From Trichomonas vaginalis G3 (taxonomy: Eukaryota; Parabasalia; Trichomonadida; Trichomonadidae), in NCBI RefSeq assembly GCF_026262505.1, contig NC_067206.1, forward strand, positions 37,029,896 through 37,093,895: a DNA stretch of 64,000 nucleotides, in the 5' to 3' direction. Position numbers and translations under genes: made by a program. Of this stretch, positions 7,451-17,068 are shown one piece after another (positions within the stretch are counted from its first letter, which is position 1; every line of letters begins with the position of its first letter). Below the pieces are notes generated by a model that did no database searches, was not told the DNA's origin, and saw only the letters and a program-made list of their open reading frames with translations.

Positions 7451-9091
7451 ATGACGACTAACTATTTGGTGCCAAACACTAAACCAATTAATGGAAATGT
7501 GTTTCATTCATTCGAAAAGATAAATGAAATATTCGCAAAGAATGACGGAAGAAGATATTATAGAGAACTTGAAAGTTCATGCTATGACTCTGATGCTCCA
7601 TATTTTGATGATAAACAAACTCATTTAAGAATTACAAATCCGGCTCATGATGTGAACCAATTAGGTGACACATATATTAAACGCAAAGTTAAAGCAACTC
7701 TAGTTTCAAATAAAGCTTTCACATGTGATGCCGCTTTTAAATGTATGCGTTTATTCGTTGGTTACAAATCATCAAATCAAAGCTTTAAACAATTAGAAGT
7801 AGAAACCGAAAGAGGTGATGCCGGTTATCTTCAGATGGATTGCGCCCGTGAATCTTTCGCATTTGCAACATATAAACCAAAATCAGAAAGGAAAGTTAAA
7901 AAGTTTGTTCATTCGTTATATAATAATGTTCAAAAATATGATAACTCAGTATGTGGTAAATATATTGACCCTTCAGAAGTTTTCAAGAAAGCAAATGAAG
8001 AAGTTGATATCACTTTTGATATGATTATTCCGGTAAATGATTTGTTAGCATTTCAGGCGTTCGATGATTATCCTAAATCATTTGGTGAAATCATTCTTAA
8101 ATATTATGTTTTCAGGGATACTTTAGTATTTTGTCAGGTTGACCCGTTAAGAGTTGCTGATTTACAAAATTACGTTTATGAAAAGATAACTGATGAAAAT
8201 TATGAAAAGATTATGAATCATGTTTATAAATATGATCGCAAATTCCAACAAATCGGACTTCCTGCCAAATTAATTACAAGCTTAGCCGCTACATCTGCTG
8301 ACGCAACAGTTGATGACGTTATTATTTCATGCACAAAGATGGAAGTTTTAGAGGATAAATGCATTACACCAGGATACGGTTTAATTGAAGAATCAGTTAA
8401 AGCAATACCACGTTTATTCAGTAAGGAAGATCCATTCATGATTCCAGCTCAACATATTGACGTTCGTTCACTAAATGGAGGTTGCATCACTCCTGAAGGT
8501 ATTAGCTCAGATTTCTCATACGCTCTTCATAATGTTACAGATGTTGTGTTAGCATTTCCGAAGAATGCAATGCAAAGAACGGTTTTAGAAAATCCAATGC
8601 TTCGAGGTCTTCAGGTCACTATAGATTCCAGAAACTTCCCCGATCAAGCGATGACCACAGTGGGCGACATATTCTTTACACGTATGCTTCAAGCTTCTGA
8701 TTTAGATGGAGTGAATGAATGCACAGAAGAATACGAGGACTCATTAACTAGACCACTGAATGATGATAATGGCACGCCATTAGCTAGAACATGGAAAGAC
8801 CAAACTTCATTCTTATGCACTATTCCAGTTCAACGTGATGGAGCGGGTATATTCTTTGATGGATTAGAAACTTTCAACTCACAAGTTACAGTACAAGTGA
8901 AAGCTTATCCAATCATTCAGGGTGAAAATGACACTTACTGTTCAAAAGTGACAAATCCTCCTCAGGTTTGGTTTACTAGGACTACATATTGGACATGGAC
9001 ACCGGATGAAGGTTTGAAATATCATCCAACAGGTACACCACCGCAGTATAGAAGTTCATATGATGAAATATTGATGAATAGAAATGTATAA
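7451..9091 (+). CDS. Candidate major capsid protein of Polinton 1 (double jelly-roll type)
   Basis: The frame looks whole at 546 residues, close to the usual size of Polinton major capsid proteins. It has no signal peptide, membrane segment or enzyme motif. It is rich in beta-type segments and in aromatic and proline turns (for example NPMLRGLQVTIDSRNFPDQ and TNPPQVWFTRTTYWTW). Polintons are known to encode a double jelly-roll capsid protein, usually the longest intact virion gene next to the packaging ATPase, and this gene fits by size, position and composition. It is followed by the ATPase region after 24 bases. The call is inferred from context and general look rather than a diagnostic motif; a structure prediction would settle it. 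Confidence 0.65.
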   Translation: MTTNYLVPNTKPINGNVFHSFEKINEIFAKNDGRRYYRELESSCYDSDAPYFDDKQTHLRITNPAHDVNQLGDTYIKRKVKATLVSNKAFTCDAAFKCMRLFVGYKSSNQSFKQLEVETERGDAGYLQMDCARESFAFATYKPKSERKVKKFVHSLYNNVQKYDNSVCGKYIDPSEVFKKANEEVDITFDMIIPVNDLLAFQAFDDYPKSFGEIILKYYVFRDTLVFCQVDPLRVADLQNYVYEKITDENYEKIMNHVYKYDRKFQQIGLPAKLITSLAATSADATVDDVIISCTKMEVLEDKCITPGYGLIEESVKAIPRLFSKEDPFMIPAQHIDVRSLNGGCITPEGISSDFSYALHNVTDVVLAFPKNAMQRTVLENPMLRGLQVTIDSRNFPDQAMTTVGDIFFTRMLQASDLDGVNECTEEYEDSLTRPLNDDNGTPLARTWKDQTSFLCTIPVQRDGAGIFFDGLETFNSQVTVQVKAYPIIQGENDTYCSKVTNPPQVWFTRTTYWTWTPDEGLKYHPTGTPPQYRSSYDEILMNRNV

Positions 9092-9115
9092 AATTATAAA
9101 TTTATTTTTGATTAA

Positions 9116-9931
9116 ATGGATTTAAATTCTGAAGAATTAGCGGGAGTATATAATACATACGTAGATGATATGATTAATGAAGCATTGAGTGATAATAGAA
9201 ATGCTCTATCTAAGGAAAAATTAATGAAAATTCCATATTCTGAATGTTACTTAAATTCAATCACTGCAGCAATTGGTAAACAAAATAAAGGTAAAACATT
9301 AACGATATTAAAACAAATTATCATTATTGCTAACACTTCCCCCCATTCACATGTGTTAATTTATATCAACCGTTCAGGTTCACCTTCAGATGATACATTT
9401 GAATCTTTAAAGCATTTAATCAAAATTCCAATTATTTATTTATCACAAGAAGAAGCAGAAGATTATTTAAAAAAACTTTTTAATGTATAAAGAATTATAT
9501 AATACAATCAAGAAGCAAGGATTAGAGGATAAAATTATTGATAAACAACGGGATGAATTATTTGAAACACTTTCTATTTCAAATTTTGATAGAGAATTTT
9601 TGCATTCACTCATTTTTCTAGATGATGCGGTGAAATCAAAACTAATAACAAATGAGAAATCATATTTTAATCAGTTATTAACTCAATGTCGACACATTCA
9701 GTGTTCATTCTTCATGGCTGTTCAATACTTCAAAGCATTAAGCACAAACATTAAATCAAATCTATCAACACTTTTCATTTTCAGTGGTTTAGTCGTCAAC
9801 AGTTGAACGTTATGCTTTATCAAGTGAATTTACCAATGAGCATTAATGAACTTTACACACAATATCAACAATTAGGTGAACATGGAAAAATAATAGTTGA
9901 TTTAAATAAAGGATGTGTTAAATTTGATTAA
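9116..9931 (+). pseudogene. FtsK/HerA-type genome-packaging ATPase of Polinton 1, broken
   Basis: Packaging ATPases of this class pump element DNA into the capsid. A Walker A-like stretch (GKQNKGKTLTILKQII) lies in the first third, and a Walker B-like segment (LIFLDDA) in the second part. It is followed by TQCRHIQCSFFMAVQYFKAL, the arginine-containing sensor region typical of the A32/FtsK viral packaging family. The gene follows the capsid candidate, the common arrangement in Polintons. It is broken in this copy, with a few breaks. Confidence 0.7.
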
Positions 9932-9971
9932 CTTTTTATAATTAATTTTTATTTTTTATTTATAATTAAAC

Positions 9972-10874
9972 ATGACAGAAATAGCAAATCTTCTACAGGT
10001 TCCATTAAAACAAGGGACAAACAAAAAGGGGGGTGTGTATAATAGAACTATGAAAGTTCCTGATGGAATGAAAGAATTAGTTCACATTGTTGCTGGTCTT
10101 CAAAAAGATGTAAAACAAATGAGAAACGTTTTAACATTACCAGAAGCTCAAGCATATGCCAAACGTCAAGGTCCAAATTGGGAAGCACATGAAGCAGACA
10201 TTACAGGTCCAAATGGAAAACCTGATGGTATAAATGAAGTTTTCGTTACTGATGGTCAAGGTAATATTAAAGTCATAAATGGTATAAAATTAACTATATC
10301 TGATTATCCTAAACGTAAAGCATATAATGAATGTTATCCTATGCAATTTGATGAAAATGGAAAAGCTGTTAAACAATACATTGGAGAAGGTGAACATGGT
10401 CCAATTAATTCATACCGTCATAATCCATATTCTTATTTCAATGAAGAATTAAACGCTATTGAAGAGGGACCGGATGGATTACCACGATATGTTAATCAGT
10501 TTGATGGTCAATATGCAAATTTGAGACCTGAAATTCCAGCTAAGAAATTCTTTAAAGTTGCTTTATTCGATCCAGTGTTCAATGAACAGAAAGAAGCAAT
10601 GAAAGCAGAATTTAAACCAATTCAAGTGGCAAGAATTTCTTCATCTTCACTTTCAGAAGCGTTCAAGGAATTGATAAAGAAACCACTTTATTCTCAACAA
10701 GGTTATAACTTTGATTTAATTAAAGAAAGTGATAGACGTAAATTAGAAAAATCAGATGGTTTTAAGAATGCATGTAATGAAATGATTAAAGATATTGTAA
10801 ATGATAAAATAAGACTGGAAGAAACTCAAAGCAATATCAATAACATAATTGGTGCAGTTACAAAGAAAGTATAA
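9972..10874 (+). CDS. Polinton 1 conserved-type hypothetical protein, 300 aa
   Basis: A whole frame of 300 residues preceded by a TTTTTATTTTTTATTTATAA leader. A basic N-terminus ([17 protein letters not shown]) is followed by a segment with short repeats of the form [21 protein letters not shown] (about residues 76-97), which reads like a small beta module with Asp/Gly/Asn turns. Then comes a proline- and tyrosine-rich middle ([16 protein letters not shown]) and a helical C-terminus. No enzyme motif is seen. I recognise no family with certainty. Its place among virion genes suggests a structural or maturation role. Confidence 0.55.
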   Translation: MTEIANLLQVPLKQGTNKKGGVYNRTMKVPDGMKELVHIVAGLQKDVKQMRNVLTLPEAQAYAKRQGPNWEAHEADITGPNGKPDGINEVFVTDGQGNIKVINGIKLTISDYPKRKAYNECYPMQFDENGKAVKQYIGEGEHGPINSYRHNPYSYFNEELNAIEEGPDGLPRYVNQFDGQYANLRPEIPAKKFFKVALFDPVFNEQKEAMKAEFKPIQVARISSSSLSEAFKELIKKPLYSQQGYNFDLIKESDRRKLEKSDGFKNACNEMIKDIVNDKIRLEETQSNINNIIGAVTKKV

Positions 10875-10957
10875 GCAAACAATGATGAACCTTGGGATAT
10901 TACCGTAACAACTAAATAAAACTTTAAATATATTTTTCTTTTTTTATTCAATTATAA

Positions 10958-11649
10958 ATGAGAAGACGTTTCACAAGTCAAAAGAACACTAACGCAAAAG
11001 CAGAGATTACGGTTGGTTATAACGTAAATGATGATAAATCACGAATTATTCAAAATGTTAAAGTTAATGTTAGCCCTGAATTAACAAGGTCAGCAACTCA
11101 ACCAAATTTATTAACTCGTGACTTACCGAAGAATGAGGAGAATGAAGAAAACCATGAGAATGGAGACCCAATCATTTTATCTGAACCCGGTAAAGAACCC
11201 GTTGAAATTCCCACATATCCAACATACCCCCCACCTCTTTCATCAAACATCGAGAACCCAGGAATCTACGATTACAGTCGCAATGCGCCATATAAAATAG
11301 ACATTAATTCTGAATTAATGAAAATTTACCGTGATATAATAACTGATAATTATGATTCAATAAATTTAATTTAATTGATCAATCCGGTTTAATTATTTTA
11401 CCTTATGAATCATTAATTCACATTATCGCCATTCTTTGTGAGTTCAAGATTCAGACGTTAAGATTCAATTTTTCATAGATGATGAGGTTTCATGCTGCGG
11501 AACAGTTGCAAAAATTAACCTATAAAGGATATTAGCACAATTAAGATATCAAAGAACGGAACAACAACTGAACTTCATTTAACATATAATGATATTTATA
11601 ATAAAATAGTTGATGAATATAAAATATCACTTGAAAAAATTCTTTGTTA
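10958..11649 (+). pseudogene. Polinton 1 hypothetical gene, broken
   Basis: Starts MRRRFTSQKNTNAK, a basic N-terminus. A serine/threonine-rich stretch and a proline-rich low-complexity part (PVEIPTYPTYPPPLSSN, about residues 86-102) follow. Protein-like sequence continues beyond the first open frame to about 11649, so the gene was longer; it is broken. It could be a minor virion protein with a disordered N-terminal half. Not recognised. Confidence 0.4.
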
Positions 11650-11652
11650 AGG

Positions 11653-12168
11653 CTATTTAATATTCAAGCATTAACATTATTGAATAATAATCCTTTGAAT
11701 CATAATCAATAATAATTGACCTTTCACCAGTTTCTATCGTTTGTTTTATTTCTTTTTGTTCCCCACTATCCGGATCGGTCATTGTAATTGTTTTTGTATA
11801 GTATCAGCTTTATCTTTAACTTCAATCTTTTTTCCATCGGATATTTAAACCAAAAATTCCAAAAATTCGATATTGTCAATCTGTTCATATTTTAATCTAT
11901 CAATTGCATTTTTAATACCATCTGAAAATCTTATGAAATGGTCATTATATGGGTTTGATTGAACTAAATTTGAATGAAGTGAAATATAACCCGATGATGA
12001 ATATGACATTGACTCATATTTTCTGAAAACACTAAAATTTATAACATGAATGAATTTCTTATTCGTTGAATTTATGAATTCTTGAGGTAATCTTATTCTA
12101 GTTTTATTTATCACTGGAAAATAACGCTTTACCATATTTTTAATCGTAATAAAAATGTCAATTATCAA
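11653..12168 (-). pseudogene. Polinton 1 gene, candidate minor capsid (penton-like) protein, broken
   Basis: The best-preserved part starts MIIDIFITIKNMVKRYFPV on the minus strand. It contains beta-type segments with alternating hydrophobics (FIHVINFSVFRKYESM, GYISLHSNLVQSNPYNDHF). Polintons usually carry a single jelly-roll minor capsid protein of this rough size near the major one, so this is a candidate by position and look only. The gene is broken and lies back to back with the + strand remnant at 12158. Confidence 0.35.
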
Positions 12169-12858
12169 TATTATTTCGAATAATAGTTGTGAATTAAATT
12201 TAACAGTTAGTGGAATTTATAATGTTACTCTCGTTTCTGTGAGTGGTAAATTTAATCCCATTCTTTAGACCCTTCAGATTATATATCATTTTTAAAGATG
12301 ACCTTGAAAAAACGTATGATATGTATATAATAATGTGATAACGAAATGGGATATTAACACAATTTTAAGTTATTTAAATGAATCATTTATCGTTTGGTAT
12401 GAAGAAAATTTTAAATCAAAAACCTGATAAACTTTTTGAACTTGATGAAATAAATAACCTTATTAAATTCCCGCTGAAAATTAAATTTTGTACTCCTCAT
12501 CTTCGTTCAATGTTGGGGATATTAAATTTTGAAAAAGATGTTGGGGATGTTTTGTATCTGACACTGGTTCCAATTTCATTTTAATCAATGTGATAAAGTT
12601 AATACCCCAATGATTTTCACATCAAACATTAGACCCTAACTCTTACCCATCAATACAAAACATTTTATCCATCAACTTAAACATATTTTCTTTATCATAT
12701 CCGTTTCAATTATCCGGAATTCATTTATTCTTCATTCAAAAGATTTATCAAATATTAAATTTAGAATAACTGACCTATTTGATTGTGATTTAGAATTTAT
12801 GAATGAAATATTATGGCAATTTCAAATAGAAAAAATAGCTGATGAGATAACAGATTAA
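12158..12858 (+). pseudogene. Polinton 1 gene of unknown function, broken
   Basis: A stretch of protein-like sequence on + beginning MSIINIISNNSCELNLTVSG and carrying several short open pieces up to about 12858, the largest at 12378-12584. The late part has a segment like RITDLFDCDLEFMNEILWQF. It has several breaks. Beta-rich character and position would suit a minor virion protein; the family is not identified. Its start overlaps the 5' end of the divergent remnant at 11653-12168. Confidence 0.35.
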
Positions 12859-12882
12859 ATATTTATTTTTAAATCATAATAA

Positions 12883-14226
12883 ATGATTAAACAACAGCAA
12901 CCACAGCAACTTAAGGCACAGACCATTACTTACGCCACATATGCATATAATTCAAAGACGGCAGAACAAACGCAAATGTTGAAATATGGAGATTTGGAGA
13001 TAGTATTGAAAAATGACCATTTTGAATTCGTTTGCAAGGGTGGTGCAGTGATATCAAATATAAAAGAAATTTTATTTATGAATTCAAAAATTAAAGGAAT
13101 AACGGATGATATAACATCAATTCCACCAGAAGAACAAAGATATTACGCATTAAATGCATTTCCTAAAGTTTTGAAGATTGGAAGATTTAATTTAAATGAG
13201 GAATTCATAAAAGGTTTCCTAAATGACATAATGAAGAAAGCAGATAAGGAATATGTGGATAGTGAGTTAATGAAGAAGGCAAATTTGGTTTATGTTGATG
13301 AAAAAGATAATGAAATTAAAGAAAAGGTTGAAAGGTATCATGAATGGACATTTGAGACTTTTAAAGTTAAAGCTGATGCAGAATGGGTTTCTGGATGTTT
13401 AGACCTTAAAGCAGATAAAACTTATGTTAACGATGAGTTAGAGAAGAAAGCAGATAAGGAAAAAGTTGATGAAAAAGATAATGAAATTAAAGAAAGGGTT
13501 GAAAGGTATCATGAATGGACATTTGAGACTTTTAAAGTTAAAGCTGATACAGAATGGGTTTCTGGATGTTTAGACCTTAAAGCTGATACAGGATGGGTTT
13601 CAGGATGTTTAGACCTTAAAGCTGATAAGGAATATGTCAACAGTGAGTTAGAGAAGAAGGCAGATAAGCATTGTGTGGATGAAATATACCAAAGTTTCGT
13701 TGGAACAAAAAATATTGAAACTATTGTTGGTGACTTTTCTATCTATGAAGAAAATAAATATTTTAGATGGCAATTGGTACACTCCTTAAAAAATGGTATA
13801 CGGTGTAAACTCATTCCGAAAAATAACAATGAAATGTATGTAAGTTATAAAAAGAATGATGACACACAAGTTAAAGTTCCATTAGACAACAACTGCTACT
13901 TAAACTTATATGGAGACGAACAAAAGAAATATTTAAGAGTTTATGAAATGACGGATATGACATTGTCTAACGTAGCTCCAGCACCATATTATTATGACTA
14001 TGGTGTTGACGCACGTGTAGACCCAAAAAAGCAAACATTATATTTAGATTATTATAGATATAAAAGATATAATGCAATAGAAAAAACGAGAATAGTATAT
14101 TATTATATAGATGACAAAAATAAATATTATAGTCAAGATTTTACATACCCTGAAAACATAAGATTATATTATAAAATATTCCGACACAAACCAGAAGAAA
14201 CCCGAAATAGTTACACTATATTTTAA
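12883..14226 (+). CDS. Fibre-shaft-like protein with tandem KAD/coiled-coil repeats
   Basis: A 447-residue protein. The N-terminal part (1-120) begins with a glutamine-rich stretch and is probably the virion-anchoring head. Residues about 120-275 hold tandem repeats built from KADKEYVDSELxKKAD, VDEKDNEIKExVERYHEW, TFETFKVKAD and EWVSGCLDLKAD blocks. Repeats of the KAD-x-x-YVD kind are typical of trimeric phage tail-fibre shafts. A beta-rich, tyrosine-rich C-terminal domain follows (about 280-447). The near-identical DNA of the repeats shows recent internal duplication. It lies directly before a phage-collar-like gene on the same strand, so together they look like a host-attachment fibre cassette. 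Function is inferred by analogy with phage fibres. Confidence 0.65.
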   Translation: MIKQQQPQQLKAQTITYATYAYNSKTAEQTQMLKYGDLEIVLKNDHFEFVCKGGAVISNIKEILFMNSKIKGITDDITSIPPEEQRYYALNAFPKVLKIGRFNLNEEFIKGFLNDIMKKADKEYVDSELMKKANLVYVDEKDNEIKEKVERYHEWTFETFKVKADAEWVSGCLDLKADKTYVNDELEKKADKEKVDEKDNEIKERVERYHEWTFETFKVKADTEWVSGCLDLKADTGWVSGCLDLKADKEYVNSELEKKADKHCVDEIYQSFVGTKNIETIVGDFSIYEENKYFRWQLVHSLKNGIRCKLIPKNNNEMYVSYKKNDDTQVKVPLDNNCYLNLYGDEQKKYLRVYEMTDMTLSNVAPAPYYYDYGVDARVDPKKQTLYLDYYRYKRYNAIEKTRIVYYYIDDKNKYYSQDFTYPENIRLYYKIFRHKPEETRNSYTIF

Positions 14227-14257
14227 GTTCAAAAGAGACAATCCTATATTATCTCAT

Positions 14258-14692
14258 ATGTTTGATTTAATGAACCCAGTAGGTTCTATTTATACATCTA
14301 TGGATGCGAGAGGTCCTCAAGCAATGTTTGGTGTTGGTGCATGGGAACAAATAGTCGACAGGTTTTTGTATTGTGCAAACTCTTCAAAGGAAACAGGGGG
14401 AAGTAAAACGATTACAGGTGAAAATTTACCTGCACACAGTCACTACATAGATTTAAGTACATCTCAAGCGGGTTGGCATAAGCATAGATATTGGGATTGG
14501 TCAGGAATGACAAAAGGTAAAGGATATGATGTTAAAGACAACGTTAAGTTTGCCATAAATTGTTACTGGAGTAACACTGAGGGAGGAGGAAACCATACAC
14601 ATCGCGTTTCAGGATATACGCAAACAACGGGACAAAGTAAAGATTACATGCCGCCATTTATGACAGTTTACGCATGGTATAGAGTTCAATGA
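14258..14692 (+). CDS. Phage tail-collar-like receptor-binding tip protein
   Basis: A 144-residue protein closely resembling the C-terminal collar/tip domain of bacteriophage tail fibres. It has the entry motif PVGSIYTSMDARGP, then FGVGAWEQIVDRFL, an ENLPAHSHYIDLS segment with an HxH pair, further HKH and HTH pairs that in phage fibres bind metal ions along the trimer axis, and the closing motif MPPFMTVYAWYRV. Such domains bind host receptors. Finding one in a eukaryotic Polinton next to a coiled fibre-shaft gene suggests acquisition from a phage or a phage-like virus and use in cell attachment. The frame looks whole. The phage-collar resemblance is strong; the role in this element is inference. 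Confidence 0.75.
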   Translation: MFDLMNPVGSIYTSMDARGPQAMFGVGAWEQIVDRFLYCANSSKETGGSKTITGENLPAHSHYIDLSTSQAGWHKHRYWDWSGMTKGKGYDVKDNVKFAINCYWSNTEGGGNHTHRVSGYTQTTGQSKDYMPPFMTVYAWYRVQ

Positions 14693-14964
14693 ATGAACTA
14701 AATATATTTTATGTCTGTAATTAATTAGGTAATGAAGTAATGGATGAACTGCAGAAATATATTTTATCGTTAATGTTTACGTTAATGTTTATGTTAATGT
14801 TTATGTTAATGTTAATGTTTTCAGGTTATTCAAAAATAAGTCATAACTACCTTCCTCCTATGTTGTTGTCAAAATGTCATGTTGTCACAAACTTTAGAAC
14901 GGACTGAAAGTCCTGAGCTCCAAAAGAGCAAACGGCATAATTTAAATTTTTATTTTTATCATAA
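14693..14964. repeat. Arm-junction repeat region of Polinton 1
   Basis: Non-coding. It holds several GTTAATGTTT units (about 14773-14822), a TCAAAATGTCATGTTGTCAC segment, and two mini-hairpins: GGACT-GAA-AGTCC at 14901-14913 and GCTC-CAAAA-GAGC at 14917-14929. The same sequence elements make up the 175-bp tandem repeat at the matching position in Polinton 2, where they are amplified. Confidence 0.6.
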
Positions 14965-15129
14965 ATGAATACCCCACAAGCTCAAAATTTACCACGAATC
15001 ATAACAAGGGAGGAAATGATAAAAATGATGCAAGAACATGTTAAAAATAACAAACCACTAAAATTGAGAAAATGTGGTTATGCAGTAATGATGGAAAGAG
15101 AGATGTTGTCGAAGAGGAATAAAAATTAA
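14965..15129 (+). CDS. Conserved 54-aa Polinton protein
   Basis: A short frame beginning MNTPQAQNLPRIITREEMIK and continuing with a basic stretch containing LKLRKCGYAVMMEREMLSKR. It is present at the same relative place with the same 54-codon length in Polinton 2 (61582-61746), which supports a real gene. It has the standard T-rich leader with TCATAA before the ATG. Its last codons overlap the convergent 90-aa gene. It is small, basic and probably helical; function unknown. Confidence 0.55.
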   Translation: MNTPQAQNLPRIITREEMIKMMQEHVKNNKPLKLRKCGYAVMMEREMLSKRNKN

Positions 15130-15398
15130 ATTTGGATTGAGTTTAAAAATTCATCTTTATTAAATTCATCTCTTCCAATCAATTTATTTATTCTATTAAA
15201 TTCTTTTATTTTTGCTTCACTCAGTTTAAGGATTGAACGGTAAGTTTCTAATTTTTCGATTATTTCTTTCCTCTCTTTATCGTTTTCAACCTCACCGCAT
15301 TGTGGCTTCTTTTTGTAATAGCATATTTTTGATTTAATTCTGTTTAGTTTCTTTTTATATTCATTGTCTGGACTCTTGGATGCTTCGTTGTCACTCAT
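15126..15398 (-). CDS. Conserved 90-aa charged Polinton protein
   Basis: A lysine/glutamate-rich helical protein (YKKKLNRIKSKICYYKKK, then KERKEIIEKL and KLSEAKIKEFNRINKLIGRD). Polinton 2 encodes a nearly identical 90-residue protein at 61313-61585. A GC-rich mini-hairpin (around 15294-15306) lies inside the coding sequence and is translated as part of KKPQCGEVEN. It sits between integrase and the 54-aa gene in both elements. Function unknown; the charge pattern would suit nucleic-acid binding. Confidence 0.6.
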   Translation of the reverse strand: MSDNEASKSPDNEYKKKLNRIKSKICYYKKKPQCGEVENDKERKEIIEKLETYRSILKLSEAKIKEFNRINKLIGRDEFNKDEFLNSIQI

Positions 15399-15417
15399 TT
15401 CTTACGAAATAAAAAAA

Positions 15418-16966
15418 TTAAATATTATTTAAATATAATGGAGTAATAAAATAAATCGGAATTTCTATTAATTTTTGTTAACCTCAACTAATGCATTGCC
15501 GTTAATATATCTAACAAATTCAGCTATTGTGTCAAATCTTCGTCTTCTTTTTGTCATTGATTTATCAGTTTTCCATAATCGAGATGAATTAAAACTTTAT
15601 TTCCTTGTTTAAAATTCATGAGCCCCGAATTAATTTGTTCACGTTTAACATCATTTAACCTTTCCATTTGCTTTCTAATATATTCCCATTCTTTTGAAAT
15701 ATCATTTTTCATTTCCACTGGTTTCATGTTTATTGTTCTATGCCATGTATTATTGTAATAATATACTAACTGCTGTATGATGGAGTCATGTTTTCCATCC
15801 CAGTATATCTGACCGTTAACCCCTAACGCATCTCTAAGAGTTCTCATTACCGCATCAACTATTTTATTATGAAACGTATATGGAGAGGATGAAAAGTAAA
15901 AATTAATTTGTGGGAAATAATGAGCCATAGCTGCCTGAAATCCTTTATCACCATCACCCCTTATATTATCTACTCTTTCATGATCTAGTAAGTATTGAAT
16001 AGCTCTTCTTGTTTCCTGTTCTGTTTTCCCTTTCACTGGAATGCAATATAAATATCTGGTGTTAATGTTAATGGTAAATAAATAAGTAACGTTTCCTTTT
16101 GAATATTCTAAATGATCGATTTCATATGAATATGGATATGGTGCAAATGAAGGGCGACTAAATTTTTCCTTTAACGGTTGAATTTTTGGGTCAATTGGTT
16201 TATTTAATATCTTGAAATCCTTTTTAAAATCTTTTTGTTTCTTTAATGTTTGAAATGGATATAATAAAGTGAATGATGAAGGATTAACTGAAGGAGGAGG
16301 CGGTTTTGGTGTTGCAGGTACTGTCGTTAGAGGTTTTGGTGTTGCAAGTGGTTTAATTTTATCTGCTTTGATTTTGGATGATGAAGTTTTGGAATTCCTT
16401 CCTTCCTTCATTAATTCTGGATGTATTCTATTCATTTGTTTTAAATATGCTGTATATAAAGGTTTAATATACTTTCCCGCTTCGAGTTTATGTTGAAGGA
16501 TGAATTCCAAAAGTTGATCTTCATTTAAAAGTCGGGCTGAATATGGTTTAACTAATGAATCATAAATTAAAGCTTGTGCATCATTTATGGTCTGAAGGAC
16601 CTGGGCGTTTTGCACCTTTTGTTTTTGCTTCTTTTGCTTTTGCGGCTCAGGATTATATAATTTATATAATTCATCAATATCTTCTTCTGTTAATACTTTA
16701 TTTTTAAAATCTTTCAACTGTTTCAGTTGTGATTTAGTTTTTCCCTTTGAATATTCATTATTTTTAATTTTGTCTTTAATTTCAGAAATTATTCTATCAT
16801 GATATTTCAAAATTTCATTTTCATAATATGGATAATAATATCCCATATCATCACTCGTTATATTTTTATTATATTTTTGGAGATATGATTTTAATTCATA
16901 ATAACTAAGAATTTTTTGATTAAGTACTAAATCATCAATTAAATTTTCTAAATCTGCGTTATCCAT
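15418..16966 (-). CDS. Polinton integrase (retrovirus-type DDE superfamily)
   Basis: Integrase joins element ends to target DNA, giving the 6-bp duplication seen here. The main frame covers 470 codons from the ATG at 16966. An N-terminal helical region and a lysine/proline-rich linker (around residues 190-225) precede the catalytic core. The core has EIDHLEYSKGNVTYLFTI (first acidic residue), NIRGDGDKGFQAAM (second) and a PYTFHNKIVDAVMRTLRDAL helix, then an NTWHRTINMKPVEM segment typical of the integrase core end. A proline-rich low-complexity tract and a mini-hairpin (around 16600-16620) lie in the linker. The C-terminal sequence differs from the Polinton 2 copy. Homology to Polinton integrases is clear. 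Confidence 0.85.
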
Positions 16967-17068
16967 TTATATAAAAATAAAATAAATGTTTTAAGGGTGC
17001 CCACCTCTTTGAATCATAGTATCAAAAACATCATTAACGGTTCCTTTTGTCTCTTCTGTGGCATTTCA

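Noticed and set aside
14258-14692. Phage contamination of the assembly
   Set aside because: The gene lies inside a Polinton with both termini and a target duplication, uses the same T-rich leader region and AT-rich codons, and is joined to the Polinton fibre-shaft gene.
16990-17045. GGTGGGCACC between integrase and polymerase as a further mini-hairpin
   Set aside because: It is palindromic but lacks the loop and AGGAC-type tail of the family, and it is present in both elements; kept out of the family for now.
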